This document shows, piece after piece, positions 8,789 to 18,762 of a stretch of 64,000 nt of DNA. Under the pieces are notes generated by a model, which was given only the letters and a program-made list of their open reading frames with translations, was not told where the DNA came from and did no database searches. Source of the stretch: [Flavobacterium] thermophilum (lineage in GTDB: Bacteria; Bacillota; Bacilli; Bacillales; Anoxybacillaceae); assembly GCA_900450595.1 (NCBI GenBank), contig UGGS01000001.1, positions 1,364,001 to 1,428,000 of the forward strand. Reading direction: 5' to 3'. The position numbers and the translations under genes were made by a program. Position 1 is the stretch's first letter; each line of letters opens with the position of its first letter.

Positions 8789-9242
8789 ATACTTCATCCT
8801 TATTCAATTCCATTAATGTTAATATCGCATATCCAGCTAAATCAATTAATGTATCTTCTATACTTTCATCTTTAACTTGTGCTTTATTTTTTAATAATTG
8901 TTTAAGTCTTCTCATCTTATCATCTAGTCGAATTATTGCCGATAACAAACCATATTCTTTAAATTGTTCTTCAAAACTATTGCCATAGTCTGCATTTTTC
9001 CGTTTATATGTATCATGAATTTCATCAAGAATTTTTTTATGTAGTTCGATATTTGAATTGTTAATTATTGTATTGTTATCAATCAATTCTAATTCATGTT
9101 CATCAAACCAAATAATTTCATCATCATTAATAAACACTAAATAATCTTTACCTTTAGGGTTTACATCAACTATATTACCCTCCATTTCGTTGTAAGAATC
9201 ATTACTAATTACCTTTACTTTATCACCCTTTTTAAACTTCAT
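8775..9242 (-). CDS. DUF1599-type nucleotide-modification-associated protein
   Basis: A 155-aa protein with two parts. Residues 1-50 form a KOW/SH3-like strand region (FKKGDKVKVISND). Residues 65-150 match the DUF1599 / Nmad1 pattern (YKRKNADYGNSFEEQFKEYGLLSAIIRLDDKMRRLKQL, then IEDTLIDLAGYAILTLMEL). Members are found with DNA base-modification genes and some phage nucleotide enzymes. GGAGG precedes the ATG. The biochemical role is not known. Confidence 0.7.
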   Translation of the reverse strand: MKFKKGDKVKVISNDSYNEMEGNIVDVNPKGKDYLVFINDDEIIWFDEHELELIDNNTIINNSNIELHKKILDEIHDTYKRKNADYGNSFEEQFKEYGLLSAIIRLDDKMRRLKQLLKNKAQVKDESIEDTLIDLAGYAILTLMELNKDEVYEKR

Positions 9243-9790
9243 TCATATACCTCCTTTAATTTGTTTTTAAAACTTATTATAATTTTATCAATTTCTTCAT
9301 CAACAGACGACAAATCATTAATTTCTTCATAAATTCGTTTTGCTTCATTTTATTTAATTTCTTTATTAGTTGCTTCGCTCAATTTTGCAAATTCTTGTTT
9401 CATATATTCCCTTTTATCCATAATCAATCTCATTGGTATCAATTCTGGTTCAGGAATCACAATATCAAACAATCCGATATTATGTATCTTGCGAAACACA
9501 AAATCCTCAAATTCTTGATATGTAGGTTGAAATTCATTTGTTTCTGATAAACACTTTTTCATCTGTTCTAATACTATATCTATGTATCGTTCACCGATAA
9601 TATAAATAACTAAATCTTTGCTATAATGTTTATTAGTCACTTTCTTTATGTATGGTTGAGTTTTTACGTATTCGTCTGCTTTTGATAATATTTCTTTGAT
9701 ATTGTTTAATTTAATATTAACCAACGGATAAATTGTGTCACGTAACCCTAAAAAGAATTGTTCATTTTTGGATAATTTCTTTTTAACCAA
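9239..9790 (-). pseudogene. hypothetical gene interrupted by an in-frame TAA
   Basis: The frame starting at 9790 encodes 146 aa, meets TAA at 9352-9350, then continues open for 36 more codons (NEAKRIYEEINDLSSVDEEI) to a TGA that overlaps the next ATG by four bases. The charged, helical tail reads like native protein and the terminal overlap is typical of this genome, so the original product was probably about 183 aa. The 146-aa part is not recognised. Confidence 0.55.
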
Positions 9791-9820
9791 TTTATCACCT
9801 CCTTTTTATTATAATTTGTT

Positions 9821-11206
9821 TTAAAAACCATCAATATTGGAAGAATCGAGCTTAAACACTTTAAAGCCAATATCTAAATCCGTTTTTCCCGTTTCCTGAA
9901 CGATTTTCTCGCCCGCGCGGCGGATGCGTTCTTTGCCGATTTCGCAAATGTTTTTATAACCAGCTTTATACGCCTCTGACTTTTCATCTGTCTTCTCTGG
10001 CAACTGCACCATAATAAACTTACGATTTCCCCCGTCTTCTGCATTTAATTGCATTACTGCGTGAGCGGTAGTTGCAGAGCCGGAGAAAAAGTCTAAAATA
10101 ATCGAATCCTTATCACCCACACTTAATATTCTTTTCATAAATGCTAGCTGCTTAGGATTATCAAATGGCGTATTAAATTCTTTTAGTAATGCATTATCTG
10201 GTCTTTGATCATCGGACATGATTGATTTAGGTCTTTGTGTTAGATTTTCATCTAAATATCTTTTTATCGTTGGTAGGCTACCATCTGTGTGAAAATGTAT
10301 TCTATTTTTTTTAATTAGTTCATTCAATTTTTCAGGACTATATCTAAATCCTCCGGGTGGCACAGGATCTTCTTTTCCAGTTAAAGGATTAATAATTGGG
10401 GTCATATTTCCATTCTTTACCCCTCCTAAATTATCTTTACGATATACACCTCTCTCATCAACATACCAGTAATTAACAAAATCTATAAACCTTGGATATT
10501 TAGTTAATTGTTTTAATTCTTCAGTTATTTGCTCATTACTTAACCCCAGATTTTTCAACTCTTCGATTTTACGTTTATACTCTTCTATATTATTTTTAGG
10601 AACCGACCATTTATTTTCAGCATGCTTAGTGGATAATACAGAAATATCTCTTGCATAAATTAAACAATAATCATGACTAACAGAAACAAATAAAGATTGA
10701 TTTTTAGAACTATTTGTATTACGAGTAATTGACGCAATAAAGTTATTTTCGCCAAAAATTTCATCAAGTATTTTCCTTAAGTTTGCTACTTCCGTATCAT
10801 CGATACTAATAAAAATTACCCCGTCATCTGTTAATAAATTCCTTGCCAATTTCAATCTCGGGTACATCATATTTAACTAATCGGTATGGTATCGTCCGCT
10901 TGTTTCCGTATTCGCTTTTGTCGTCTGTTGCGTGATTTCTTTGTAATTTTTGATATTGTCACGGAAATCATCCTTATACACAAAATCTTTCCCCGTATTA
11001 TACGGCGGGTCGATATAGATCATTTTAATCTTGCCGAAATACGATTTTTGCAACAGCTTTAATACTTCGAGGTTGTCGCCTTCAATATAAAGGTTTTCGG
11101 TCGTATCCCAGTTTTTGCTGGAGGCTTTGTCCGGCTGAAGTACTCCTATGGGTTTCATTTCTGTAACTTTCAATATTTCAGTTTTACCTTCCCAAGTAAA
11201 ATTCAT
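9821..11206 (-). pseudogene. type III Mod-like DNA methyltransferase with internal amber codon
   Basis: This frame of 462 codons contains one in-frame TAG at 10879-10877. Before it: NLYIEGDNLEVLKLLQKSY, motif IV MIYIDPPYNTGKDFVYKDDF and SGRYHTD. After it: LNMMYPRLKLARNLLTDDGVIFISIDD, a variable recognition region and motif I-like LDFFSGSATTAHAVMQLN. In relatives the stop position is Trp (HTDWLNMMYPRL), so a TGG-to-TAG change is likely. No Res subunit is adjacent. Segments such as 9911-9925 are much richer in GC than neighbours, which suggests recent acquisition. Without readthrough the two halves separate catalytic and SAM motifs, so it is probably inactive. Confidence 0.8.
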
Positions 11207-11252
11207 TCATTCACCTCCCATAAAATTCAGGTTTTATCTAACTTCTAATATC

Positions 11253-11281
11253 ATTATATTTTATTTAATTTGGTTTGTCTA
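11253..11281 (-). promoter_or_regulatory. sigma-A-type promoter upstream of the Mod-like gene
   Basis: Minus-strand TAGACA (11281-11276) and TATAAT (11258-11253) have a 17-base spacer containing AATTAAATAAAA. The -35 overlaps the stop of the 3D-domain gene. The same spacer and -10 arrangement recurs at 30784 and 51851. Confidence 0.6.
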
Positions 11282-11917
11282 CCCTTTTGGAAATTTTATT
11301 ATATAAATTTTTCGCTTTTGTTTTCCGAATTTAACTGCATCATCTACATCCTCAAAATAAACATCCACTCTATTTCCTTTAATTTTAAACCCTCTATCCT
11401 CTACTCGAAATACCTCATTAAACCCTTCGATTTTAACCAATGTACCAAATGGAAATCTCTGATCCATCGCAATGGTACGACCTTGAGTGGCAATAGTGCC
11501 ACTCGCAGTCACCTTAAAATCAGGATCATCTGACGATTTACCTGTTGACTCTTCATATGGTGAATATGCGGTTACGATACCTTCGAAACTATATATGTAA
11601 TTATTCTTATATTTTTCTCTTATTTGGTTAGCTTGCTTAATTCGTTTAATCTGTTCTTCAACTCCTTCAATTTCTCGATCAAATCGTTGCCTAAGACGAT
11701 CTTCGCTTTCTTGAATTTTTATTTCTAACTCCCTTAATTCATCTTTCATACTGGTTTGTTCACGCTCAAATTGTTTAATTATTTCTTGCTGCTTTCTGTT
11801 TTGTGTTTTTAAATTGTTTAACTCTTTATGTAAATCTTGCTTTACGTTATATGTATAAACAATTGGTGTTACGACTAATGCAGTACAAAGCAACGTTTTC
11901 TTCAGTGATTTTTTCAT
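11279..11917 (-). CDS. 3D-domain (RlpA/MltA-like) cell-wall protein
   Basis: A 212-aa protein with an N-terminal signal or anchor segment (KKTLLCTALVVTPIVYTY), a coiled coil at about residues 30-100, and a C-terminal 3D domain (VTAYSPYEESTGK, TASGTIATQGRTIAMDQRFPFGTLVKI, VEDRGFKIKGNRVDVYF) with the conserved aspartates. 3D domains act on peptidoglycan. It follows dnaE by 13 bases; SPbeta has a 3D-domain protein (YorM, from memory) in the same place. Probably secreted or membrane-anchored. Confidence 0.85.
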   Translation of the reverse strand: MKKSLKKTLLCTALVVTPIVYTYNVKQDLHKELNNLKTQNRKQQEIIKQFEREQTSMKDELRELEIKIQESEDRLRQRFDREIEGVEEQIKRIKQANQIREKYKNNYIYSFEGIVTAYSPYEESTGKSSDDPDFKVTASGTIATQGRTIAMDQRFPFGTLVKIEGFNEVFRVEDRGFKIKGNRVDVYFEDVDDAVKFGKQKRKIYIIKFPKG

Positions 11918-11929
11918 GGCGACTCCTTT

Positions 11930-13765
11930 CTATTTTTCGTATTTCTTTGACATCTGCCAAGCAACAAGCCAATTTTCTTTAATATCAGTTTCTAACCATT
12001 TACCATCTATTTTGGTTAATTTAGGTTTTTGCTCTACTTTTAATACTTTTATAATATCACCTACATTTAACAAAGGTTCACCATCACTATTGTAGAAGTG
12101 TTGTTTGGAAACCTTTAACAAGACTTCTGAGCCATTATTCATTATGTATAAAGTGATTTTAGGACTGTATTTTGTGTCAATGCCTAAAATCATTCCATAT
12201 GCTTTGTTTACGTTAGGGAAAGTGGTTTGACCATATCCTAATATTTCTTTTTCAAATAAAATTTGTTCCTGTATTGATATTTCCTTATCTTCTAATGATT
12301 TTGCATAATCTTTAATTTCTTTAATTCTTTGTTGTTTAGTTGATTCTTTATGCGATTTTTTATAATGCTTTTTAAATTTCTCATAAATTGCATATAATTT
12401 TTTATTTTTACCAAACATTTTAAAGAAATTTAATTTAATAAGTATCTCCATTTGCCTTGCATTACAAGATGTTTTTTCTTCAATATCAATCAATAAATCA
12501 ACAAAATCGTCATACTTATTTTTTGCTAATTCATATAATTCTTCCGCTACGGATTCATTTAAAAATTTAATAGAAGCAATACCTTTAACAATAGAATTTG
12601 TTTCTTTATCTGCTGAATATTGCGCTCTTGATTTTCCAAATTCAATTGGAATAATTTTAATACCAAAATAATCTAGTTCTTTATGTAATTTATCTGTCAT
12701 CTCTGTATCATTTTGATATTTATTTAAAACAACAGTGTAATACTCCAATGGATAATTTGCTTTCAAATATGCTCCATATAGTGAGTCATAAGCAACTGAT
12801 AAAGCATGACTTGAGTTAAATCCATATCCTACAGCATCCTCAATGATTTTCCAAACCTTTTCTGCATTTTCAGGGCTATTAGTTTTTTCAATAAAGCCAT
12901 TTATAAATCTTTCTTTAATTGGTTCAATAACACCCGGCTTCTTTTTTGCAATTGCTTTTAATAACCCATATGTTTCATCTTCTGGGAATCCTGCATAAAC
13001 TAAAGTTGCCATAATATTTTCTTGATAAAGAACAAAATTATCCGATTCTTTTAGAATCTCATCAAATTCAGGAATACCATAAGAAAACGGCTTACGATCT
13101 AATAATAAATGCTTCATACTTTCAAAAGCAGGTCTAATTCCTGCAACAAACGCTGCTAATTCCCGAACAGATTTAGGTTTATATCTCATTACTTGTGGAG
13201 TAGCAGAATCCGTTCCTGTTTGGTTAAGTGTTGCAGTAATTCCATCTTCATATAATTTCCATACTTTTTTATCATTTTCAATGAGTTTATTTAATTCACG
13301 TATACTATGAATTGGTTTATTAATTGCTTTATATACATCAGCAATAATATCCCAGACGGTGACAGTCAAATAGTCATTTTTCAAATATTTCCAAGCATCA
13401 GAAGTTCCTGAATCAATTAATGCACATAATTCATCACCAATTTTAATTATTCCAATTTCTTCTGATATTGGTTTATCTAACAATAAAAATGCACAAGGAT
13501 GAGGTGAAACAGATTCAATTACACCTACAAACTTTTTCGATTCTTCAATTAAATCCTTCCATTTAGGATCATCTTTATATCTTTCTAAATCCTTAGCTAC
13601 ATCGTTATACTCACTCATTTTTAAACCTTTTGCTCTACATAAATTCCTAAAAGCAGCACTATCTTTCATTTTTCCATATGCAACCATGTAATAAATATTA
13701 TCTTCACCGAGTATTTCTTTTGTTGCTTCAATAAAAGGCTTTGGGTTGGCTGTATTAAAGTCAAT
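11930..13765 (-). CDS. dnaE: DNA polymerase III alpha-like (DnaE), 3' exon
   Basis: The second exon encodes 611 aa beginning IDFNTANPKPF and continuing YMVAYGKMKDSAAFRNLCRAKG, the palm region of C-family polymerases, then finger, helix-hairpin-helix and OB-like regions. Spliced to the upstream exon it gives PD-IDFN, supplying the second catalytic Asp. Unspliced mRNA would give only a truncated N-terminal product. An ATG at 13687 could produce an N-truncated fragment, but that would lack the catalytic motif, so splicing is needed for function. Joined length is 1014 aa. The stop is TAG. Confidence 0.9.
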   Translation of the reverse strand: MDFNTANPKPFIEATKEILGEDNIYYMVAYGKMKDSAAFRNLCRAKGLKMSEYNDVAKDLERYKDDPKWKDLIEESKKFVGVIESVSPHPCAFLLLDKPISEEIGIIKIGDELCALIDSGTSDAWKYLKNDYLTVTVWDIIADVYKAINKPIHSIRELNKLIENDKKVWKLYEDGITATLNQTGTDSATPQVMRYKPKSVRELAAFVAGIRPAFESMKHLLLDRKPFSYGIPEFDEILKESDNFVLYQENIMATLVYAGFPEDETYGLLKAIAKKKPGVIEPIKERFINGFIEKTNSPENAEKVWKIIEDAVGYGFNSSHALSVAYDSLYGAYLKANYPLEYYTVVLNKYQNDTEMTDKLHKELDYFGIKIIPIEFGKSRAQYSADKETNSIVKGIASIKFLNESVAEELYELAKNKYDDFVDLLIDIEEKTSCNARQMEILIKLNFFKMFGKNKKLYAIYEKFKKHYKKSHKESTKQQRIKEIKDYAKSLEDKEISIQEQILFEKEILGYGQTTFPNVNKAYGMILGIDTKYSPKITLYIMNNGSEVLLKVSKQHFYNSDGEPLLNVGDIIKVLKVEQKPKLTKIDGKWLETDIKENWLVAWQMSKKYEK

Positions 13766-14140
13766 CGCTACTACCTTTGCTTTCGCAAAGGGCTAGACTA
13801 TATCTTCATCCTCAGCATTACCTGTTAGGATGGGCGGCGCTTCGGGTCGGCATCAGCCTCCCCTACGGGCTTCATCACCATAGCATTCGCCGTAGGTGGT
13901 ATGCCCTAGTCGTTGAACCTTCTCCACCCTTTCGGGACAGGAGCTTGGCTGCTGATTGCCCATTGTTGCATCTTTCCTTTTTTCAAGCCGTCACGTCTGC
14001 CGTTTCCAACTACGTTGTGGCAAGGAAAGCTTTAGGGTTTCCCAGCAATTCACCGCCTGCATCTATAATATTTCTATTATAGAGGACTATCTTTCACTGT
14101 GTATTAAATTTACTTTATTAATATGCACAGTGAAAGAATA
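13766..14140 (-). ncRNA. group I self-splicing intron in dnaE (ORF-less)
   Basis: This 375-nt insertion has group I core elements on the minus strand: Q-like AATTGCTGGGAAAC (14050-14037), R-like GTTCAACGACTAG (13918-13906) and S-like AAGATATAGTCT (13806-13795), plus a GAAA-capped hairpin (13792-13775). The exon ends in U (GAT) and the intron ends in G. P1 can form between exon/intron GAU-UAU and AUAGUC, placing a U-G wobble at the splice site, extended by an 11-bp stem (CTTTCACTGTG with its complement). Flanking exons are 403 and 612 whole codons, so removal restores the frame. No homing endonuclease fits inside. It is visibly richer in GC than the phage genes. Confidence 0.92.
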
Positions 14141-15349
14141 ATCAGGCAAAGATCTTGTTTCTAAAATTCTCGATTTACTCATGAAACGTGTTGGATATAA
14201 AGTAATTGGAGCATCTAATCGGTCAATTTCTGTAAACCCCAAAAGCTTATTAATGTAAAATGAAGGTGCACTTCCTCTTCCTGTTCGTGTTAAAATTCCA
14301 CCTTTTTGCTTTGCTCTTTTAATAACTTCATAATTTAATAAAAAGTAATCTTCCATTTTTGTATCTTCTACAATTTGTGTTTCAAATTTAATTGCTTCAA
14401 TATATTCCTTATGTCTCTCTTTTGGAATTTCCTTTTTATCTTTCTCCCATTCTTGCTTTATAATTTCTTTAAGTTTTTTTATTTTTTGTTCATGTGTCCA
14501 AGTTGGATATATTGATGGCATTTTAATACTACTTTTATCTAATTTTATATCTTCAAATTCATCAATAATCCATGTATTTTTTAATGCTTGCTCAACTTGT
14601 TCTCGCGTAAAAACTCCTTGCTCTTCATATCTTTTGAAGATTGTTTCAGCATCAGGATAATCAAGAATAAACCCCTCTTCTTCAGGATAATAAATATTTT
14701 TTCCATTAAGAAATTCAGTGCGATCTTTGTCTTGTTCAGGATAAATATAATGGCTATCTGTTGCATGAATGAATGGTATTTTATATTTATTATGCAAATC
14801 TAATATTTTCTTATTATATTCAACTTGCAATGGATGTGTATTATCATGTAATTCTAAATAGAAATTATCACCGAAATAATCTAATATCGGTTTCACAAAG
14901 TTTTCTTCATAATCGTCAAATTTATTTATATAGCTCATTACACATGTAGATGTAACTACAACGTCTTTAGGATTTAAACTAAAAAGCAATTCTTTGTCAA
15001 TACGCGGTTTATAATAATATCCAGTTTTATTTGCTTCCGACATAATTTTAAGCATTTGTTTCATACCATGATGATTTTTAGCTAATATCATTAAATGCGA
15101 ATTAGATTTATCTTTACTAAAACGATCATTCACATAATAATATTCGATTCCAAATACAAATTTTAATTCATACTCTTGTGCTAAATCATAATACTCAAAT
15201 ATGTTTCCAGCATATCCATGCTCTGTTGTACATAAAGTAGTATGACCTAATTCAATAGCTCTTTTTGCATAATCTTCAGGTTTCACAATAGAGTCTGGCG
15301 TAATAATGTTGCTATAATGTGTATGCTTATGATAATTATTGTATCTCAT
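14141..15349 (-). CDS. dnaE: DNA polymerase III alpha-like (DnaE), 5' exon
   Basis: The first exon encodes 403 aa: an N-terminal PHP domain (HKHTHYSNIITPDS, CTTEHGYAGN, FGIEYYYVN, LHDNTHPLQVEYN), then the active-site glycine loop TGRGSAPSFYINKLLGFTEIDRLD, ending SLPD at the catalytic motif. The exon stops exactly after the first Asp codon; the 375-nt intron follows. If unspliced, translation continues about 17 codons into the intron and stops. It belongs to the phage (YorL-like) branch of C-family polymerases and is the replicative polymerase of this element. Confidence 0.9.
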
Positions 15350-15370
15350 TCACAACACCTCTTTTATATT

Positions 15371-16267
15371 TTACATATATTCCTTATTCTTTTTAAATGT
15401 TCTACTCTCAGGTGTCCACAAACAATAATATTCACATAATCCTTTTGTATACCATTCTGTATTCGGATTCGTTTCAGAGAACTCACACCAATAACACAGA
15501 GGCGAAGGCTTTGGAATCCACTCATCTATAGCTAAACACCATTCCATATCATCTAAAATCTTTTGTATTTTTTTAATACCTCTTTCTAAAAACCCTTTAG
15601 ATGTAACATATTGTTTTTCGCCTAACAAAATCATATCATATTGATATTCCACAGGAATTTTATTATAAATCTCTTTACATGCCAAAGCATAAATTACCAT
15701 TTGCAACGGTGTTGTTAAGTCTTTATCACTAAACAATTTATTTGATGATTTATAATCAACTACTCGTAATTCACCATTTGTGTTTTGATCAATCCTATCA
15801 ATAAAACCATGAAAAATCACTTTGTCTTCAAACACAAATTCAAATGGCATCTCTACTGCAATAGGCTTCCACTCACTTGTATCAACATCTTCTTGTATGT
15901 ATTCAAAGAAAATATCTAATTTCTCATTATAACTAAGTCCACTTTTTGCATCCACTTCTTCAAATAATTCATTACCATATTTCTCACGCAATTGTTTTAA
16001 TCCGTTTAAAAACTTACCTTTATCTTTTTCTGTTTCTTCAGCAACTCCCATCTCAATAACATTAAATAATTCATTATAATTTACATCTTTTTCATCAATG
16101 ATGTTTCTGTATTTAATTTCTAATGCTTTATGTAATATATTTCCTAATTCCAAGTGCAACGCTTCTGTTGCGCTTTTATTATCATCTATGTATCTTAATT
16201 TATATCTCATTGGACATTGTACAAACATATTCAAGCTACTATAACTTAATCTTGGCAATTCTTTCAC
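15371..16267 (-). CDS. PD-(D/E)XK nuclease, Cas4/RecB-like with Cys cluster
   Basis: About 298 aa. Motifs in order: YSSLNMFVQCPMRYKLRYI (first cysteine and RecB-family helix), FHGFIDRID and VVDYKSS (the D...D-x-K nuclease core), a later Gln/Tyr helix (TTPLQMVIYALA), and LCYWCEF...GLCEYYC. Cysteines at both ends suggest a 4Fe-4S cluster as in Cas4 and AddB. A GTG at 16267 is preferred: GGGG lies nine bases upstream and it avoids overlap with the primase gene. It sits between primase and polymerase, so is probably a replication or recombination exonuclease. Confidence 0.8.
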   Translation of the reverse strand: MKELPRLSYSSLNMFVQCPMRYKLRYIDDNKSATEALHLELGNILHKALEIKYRNIIDEKDVNYNELFNVIEMGVAEETEKDKGKFLNGLKQLREKYGNELFEEVDAKSGLSYNEKLDIFFEYIQEDVDTSEWKPIAVEMPFEFVFEDKVIFHGFIDRIDQNTNGELRVVDYKSSNKLFSDKDLTTPLQMVIYALACKEIYNKIPVEYQYDMILLGEKQYVTSKGFLERGIKKIQKILDDMEWCLAIDEWIPKPSPLCYWCEFSETNPNTEWYTKGLCEYYCLWTPESRTFKKNKEYM

Positions 16268-16271
16268 TACA

Positions 16272-17318
16272 TCAACCCCTAACTTTAAATTTATATTCAT
16301 TATATAGACGATACCACTTATCAATATCGTCTATAGGACTTTCCTTTTTATCAAGAATTTTTTTACTCTTATCATAAATACAATACACTTTTTGAGATGG
16401 TAAAAACTTATCAAATTCTTTACGATAAAAATTCTTATCTACTTTACCTGTTTTCGGATCAATTTCAACACCCTCATCGTAAGCAATAACAATATCTACA
16501 CCTAAATGAGTTAATTTTTGTACTTGAGTATCACTTAAACAATGGCTACCAATTGCGACAGTGTTTCTAATACCGTGACTCCATGCTTTCATAACGCTTT
16601 TTTCAGCTTCAAAAACAATTACTTCTTTTTTCTCTAATATGTAAGGTTTTGTTTTATGTAATCCATATAACACTTTTGATTTAGCACATGGTTGAATGTA
16701 AAAGTATTTTGATTCCCATTCCTCAACAACTTCTTTAAATAATCTCCCCTTCACGCCGACAAGGAATCCTAATTCGTCACGGATCGGTATGGTGATCATG
16801 TGATAATATAAATCATACCCTAATTCAAACTCCCATTGTGTTTCATAACTAATCCCTTCTTTATAAAATAATGGATTGCCATATCGCCCAAAATAATGCA
16901 AAATATCTTCATTTATAGGCAACAACTTTTCATCATCGTCACACTTTCCTTCTTTAACAACTTTCCACATATTACGAACCCAAGCTGCCAAGCGAGACTG
17001 TGGTACTTCTTGACCATAATAATCATAACCGCATACATCACAAATCCATTTGATCGATTCCGTAAAATATGTATTATTAACAAACGATACGAGTGATATG
17101 ATGTCACTGTGACCATACGCATCTTTAATATTTCTCGTATATGCTTCTACATGCAAATTATCTTTATAAATAACTGTACTTTTAGGATTATTTCCATCCG
17201 GCATTCCACAAGTAATATAGTTTCCTTTATCTTTTATGGAGTGCATACCCAATGCTTCAAGTATATCGATAATTTTTTCATCTATAATAATGCGTTCTTT
17301 TAATTCTTGGGCTTCCAT
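16272..17318 (-). CDS. DnaG-like primase with Toprim domain
   Basis: A 348-aa protein. The N-terminal part contains CGMPDGNNPKSTVIYKDN, a degenerate zinc-ribbon region, then ICDVCGYDY. The central part (ITIPIRDELGFLVGVKGRLF) matches the DnaG core, followed by Toprim-like motifs VIVFEAEKSVMKAWSHGI and VDIVIAYDEGVEIDP. Primases synthesise RNA primers for lagging-strand synthesis. It lies between the helicase and nuclease genes; SPbeta YorJ is the likely counterpart. Confidence 0.8.
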   Translation of the reverse strand: MEAQELKERIIIDEKIIDILEALGMHSIKDKGNYITCGMPDGNNPKSTVIYKDNLHVEAYTRNIKDAYGHSDIISLVSFVNNTYFTESIKWICDVCGYDYYGQEVPQSRLAAWVRNMWKVVKEGKCDDDEKLLPINEDILHYFGRYGNPLFYKEGISYETQWEFELGYDLYYHMITIPIRDELGFLVGVKGRLFKEVVEEWESKYFYIQPCAKSKVLYGLHKTKPYILEKKEVIVFEAEKSVMKAWSHGIRNTVAIGSHCLSDTQVQKLTHLGVDIVIAYDEGVEIDPKTGKVDKNFYRKEFDKFLPSQKVYCIYDKSKKILDKKESPIDDIDKWYRLYNEYKFKVRG

Positions 17319-17329
17319 TTACACCACCC

Positions 17330-18751
17330 TTAATCAGCTCGTTCTAAATATCCTAATTCTACCCAAGTATTTAAATCTAAATTTACTTCATACACTAAAA
17401 TTAAATCTTTCTCACCGCCCCTATTCTTTTCAACCTTTTTTGCATAATATGTTTTATTTCTTTCTAATGAAATGTAGCCCCATTCGTCTTTACCTTTAGC
17501 TACTTTAATTTGATATTTGTCATATTTATTTTTCGGCAATCTTTTTCCTAACAACATATGATCGCAAATATGTTTAATTTGTTTACTGTTTGCAATCATT
17601 TTTGAGTTATAATCAAAAATATCTACATCTTTTGCATCATCCGACAACTGGAAGCTTGCATATATCCCAATATTCAATTCATTTGCAATATCTTTTAATA
17701 ACGTTGCTGTTTGTTTTAATGTATCCCATGCATCTGTCTGATACCCTTTTAACGTGTCATAAAATACATATTTGACACCCAACAAGCTATATTTTTTAAT
17801 TTCACGTTTTAAATCATCATCAGAATATTGATTCATTTCCAAGAAATAAATTTTCGAATGTTCTTCTATATATTTACCCACTTCTAATGCTTTCTGATAC
17901 TGTTCTTCATTTTCATATGTTCCGAGTAAAACTGTGCGCTCACTTATATTGTATTCAAATCCATATTCTCTACTGTTCATAACAGTTGATAAAATCATTG
18001 CAAAAAACTCTTCTTCATCCATTTCATTCGCTAGAATTAACACTGGAATTTGTTTCAATATACCTAAATACGCTGCTATTTTCGCAACTTTCCTTGATTT
18101 ACCTTCATTACTTAGCATTCCATCTAAAATTAATTTCTTTGGTCGCCAACCACGAAATAAATTCGTCCAAATTTCAAATGGAAATTCTTCTCCCATATCA
18201 GGTTCTATACTCCACTCTTCAATCTTTTTAGTTGCATCGCTTCCAAGAATAATTGCTGATTTGCCACCACCAATAACTGTACTTATATGACTAATGTTAT
18301 AACTCATCCAATTAATCACATCATCTGGACTCATTTTATGAAAATGTTTAGTAGACAAAAGCTTTTCAACAGGAAATCCTTTTCTAGCAAATTCACGAAC
18401 TAATGAATATTTCTTAATCGTTTTAAAGTAATTCTCTGCATCGTTTACATCTGCTAAATCCATTTGTTTTTCGATTGTTTTCCATCCACCAATTTTACGA
18501 TACATTTTCCAACGGTCAGGATCTTGTTGCATAAAAATATTCACTTTCGATTCTGTTACTTCTTGTGAAAAAGTTTTATAAAATACTTCGAAAGCATTGT
18601 ATAAAAAGCGAACATCTTCATCATAGAAATCATATTTAGCTTTAACTAAACTTTCATAATTTATATAAAGAATAGGTTTGGCATACAATGCTCCAATAAA
18701 CAATGCTTCTGTTGTAATATCATTAGGCTCTTCTACTCGTGTTTTAACCAC
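17330..18751 (-). CDS. DnaB-like replicative helicase
   Basis: About 473 aa. The N-terminal helical domain (TEALFIGALYAKPILYINYESLV) matches DnaB N-terminal domains. The RecA core has a Walker A variant (LDGMLSNEGKSRKVAKI), a strand VLILANEMDEEEFF, Walker B-like VKYVFYDTLKG, and sensor segment IGIYASFQLSDDA. It unwinds DNA at the fork together with the adjacent primase and polymerase. GTG 18751 is preferred over a GTG five codons earlier because GAGGTG lies seven bases upstream. Confidence 0.85.
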   Translation of the reverse strand: MVKTRVEEPNDITTEALFIGALYAKPILYINYESLVKAKYDFYDEDVRFLYNAFEVFYKTFSQEVTESKVNIFMQQDPDRWKMYRKIGGWKTIEKQMDLADVNDAENYFKTIKKYSLVREFARKGFPVEKLLSTKHFHKMSPDDVINWMSYNISHISTVIGGGKSAIILGSDATKKIEEWSIEPDMGEEFPFEIWTNLFRGWRPKKLILDGMLSNEGKSRKVAKIAAYLGILKQIPVLILANEMDEEEFFAMILSTVMNSREYGFEYNISERTVLLGTYENEEQYQKALEVGKYIEEHSKIYFLEMNQYSDDDLKREIKKYSLLGVKYVFYDTLKGYQTDAWDTLKQTATLLKDIANELNIGIYASFQLSDDAKDVDIFDYNSKMIANSKQIKHICDHMLLGKRLPKNKYDKYQIKVAKGKDEWGYISLERNKTYYAKKVEKNRGGEKDLILVYEVNLDLNTWVELGYLERAD

Positions 18752-18762
18752 TAATACACACC

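Noticed and set aside
13777..14082. 101-aa plus-strand ORF within the dnaE intron
   Set aside because: It is antisense to the structured intron core and reflects its higher GC, not coding selection.
13687..14140. Two separate polymerase genes or an intein instead of an intron
   Set aside because: The gap has group I core elements and exact U...G boundaries, it is not an open frame, and joining restores a catalytic motif.
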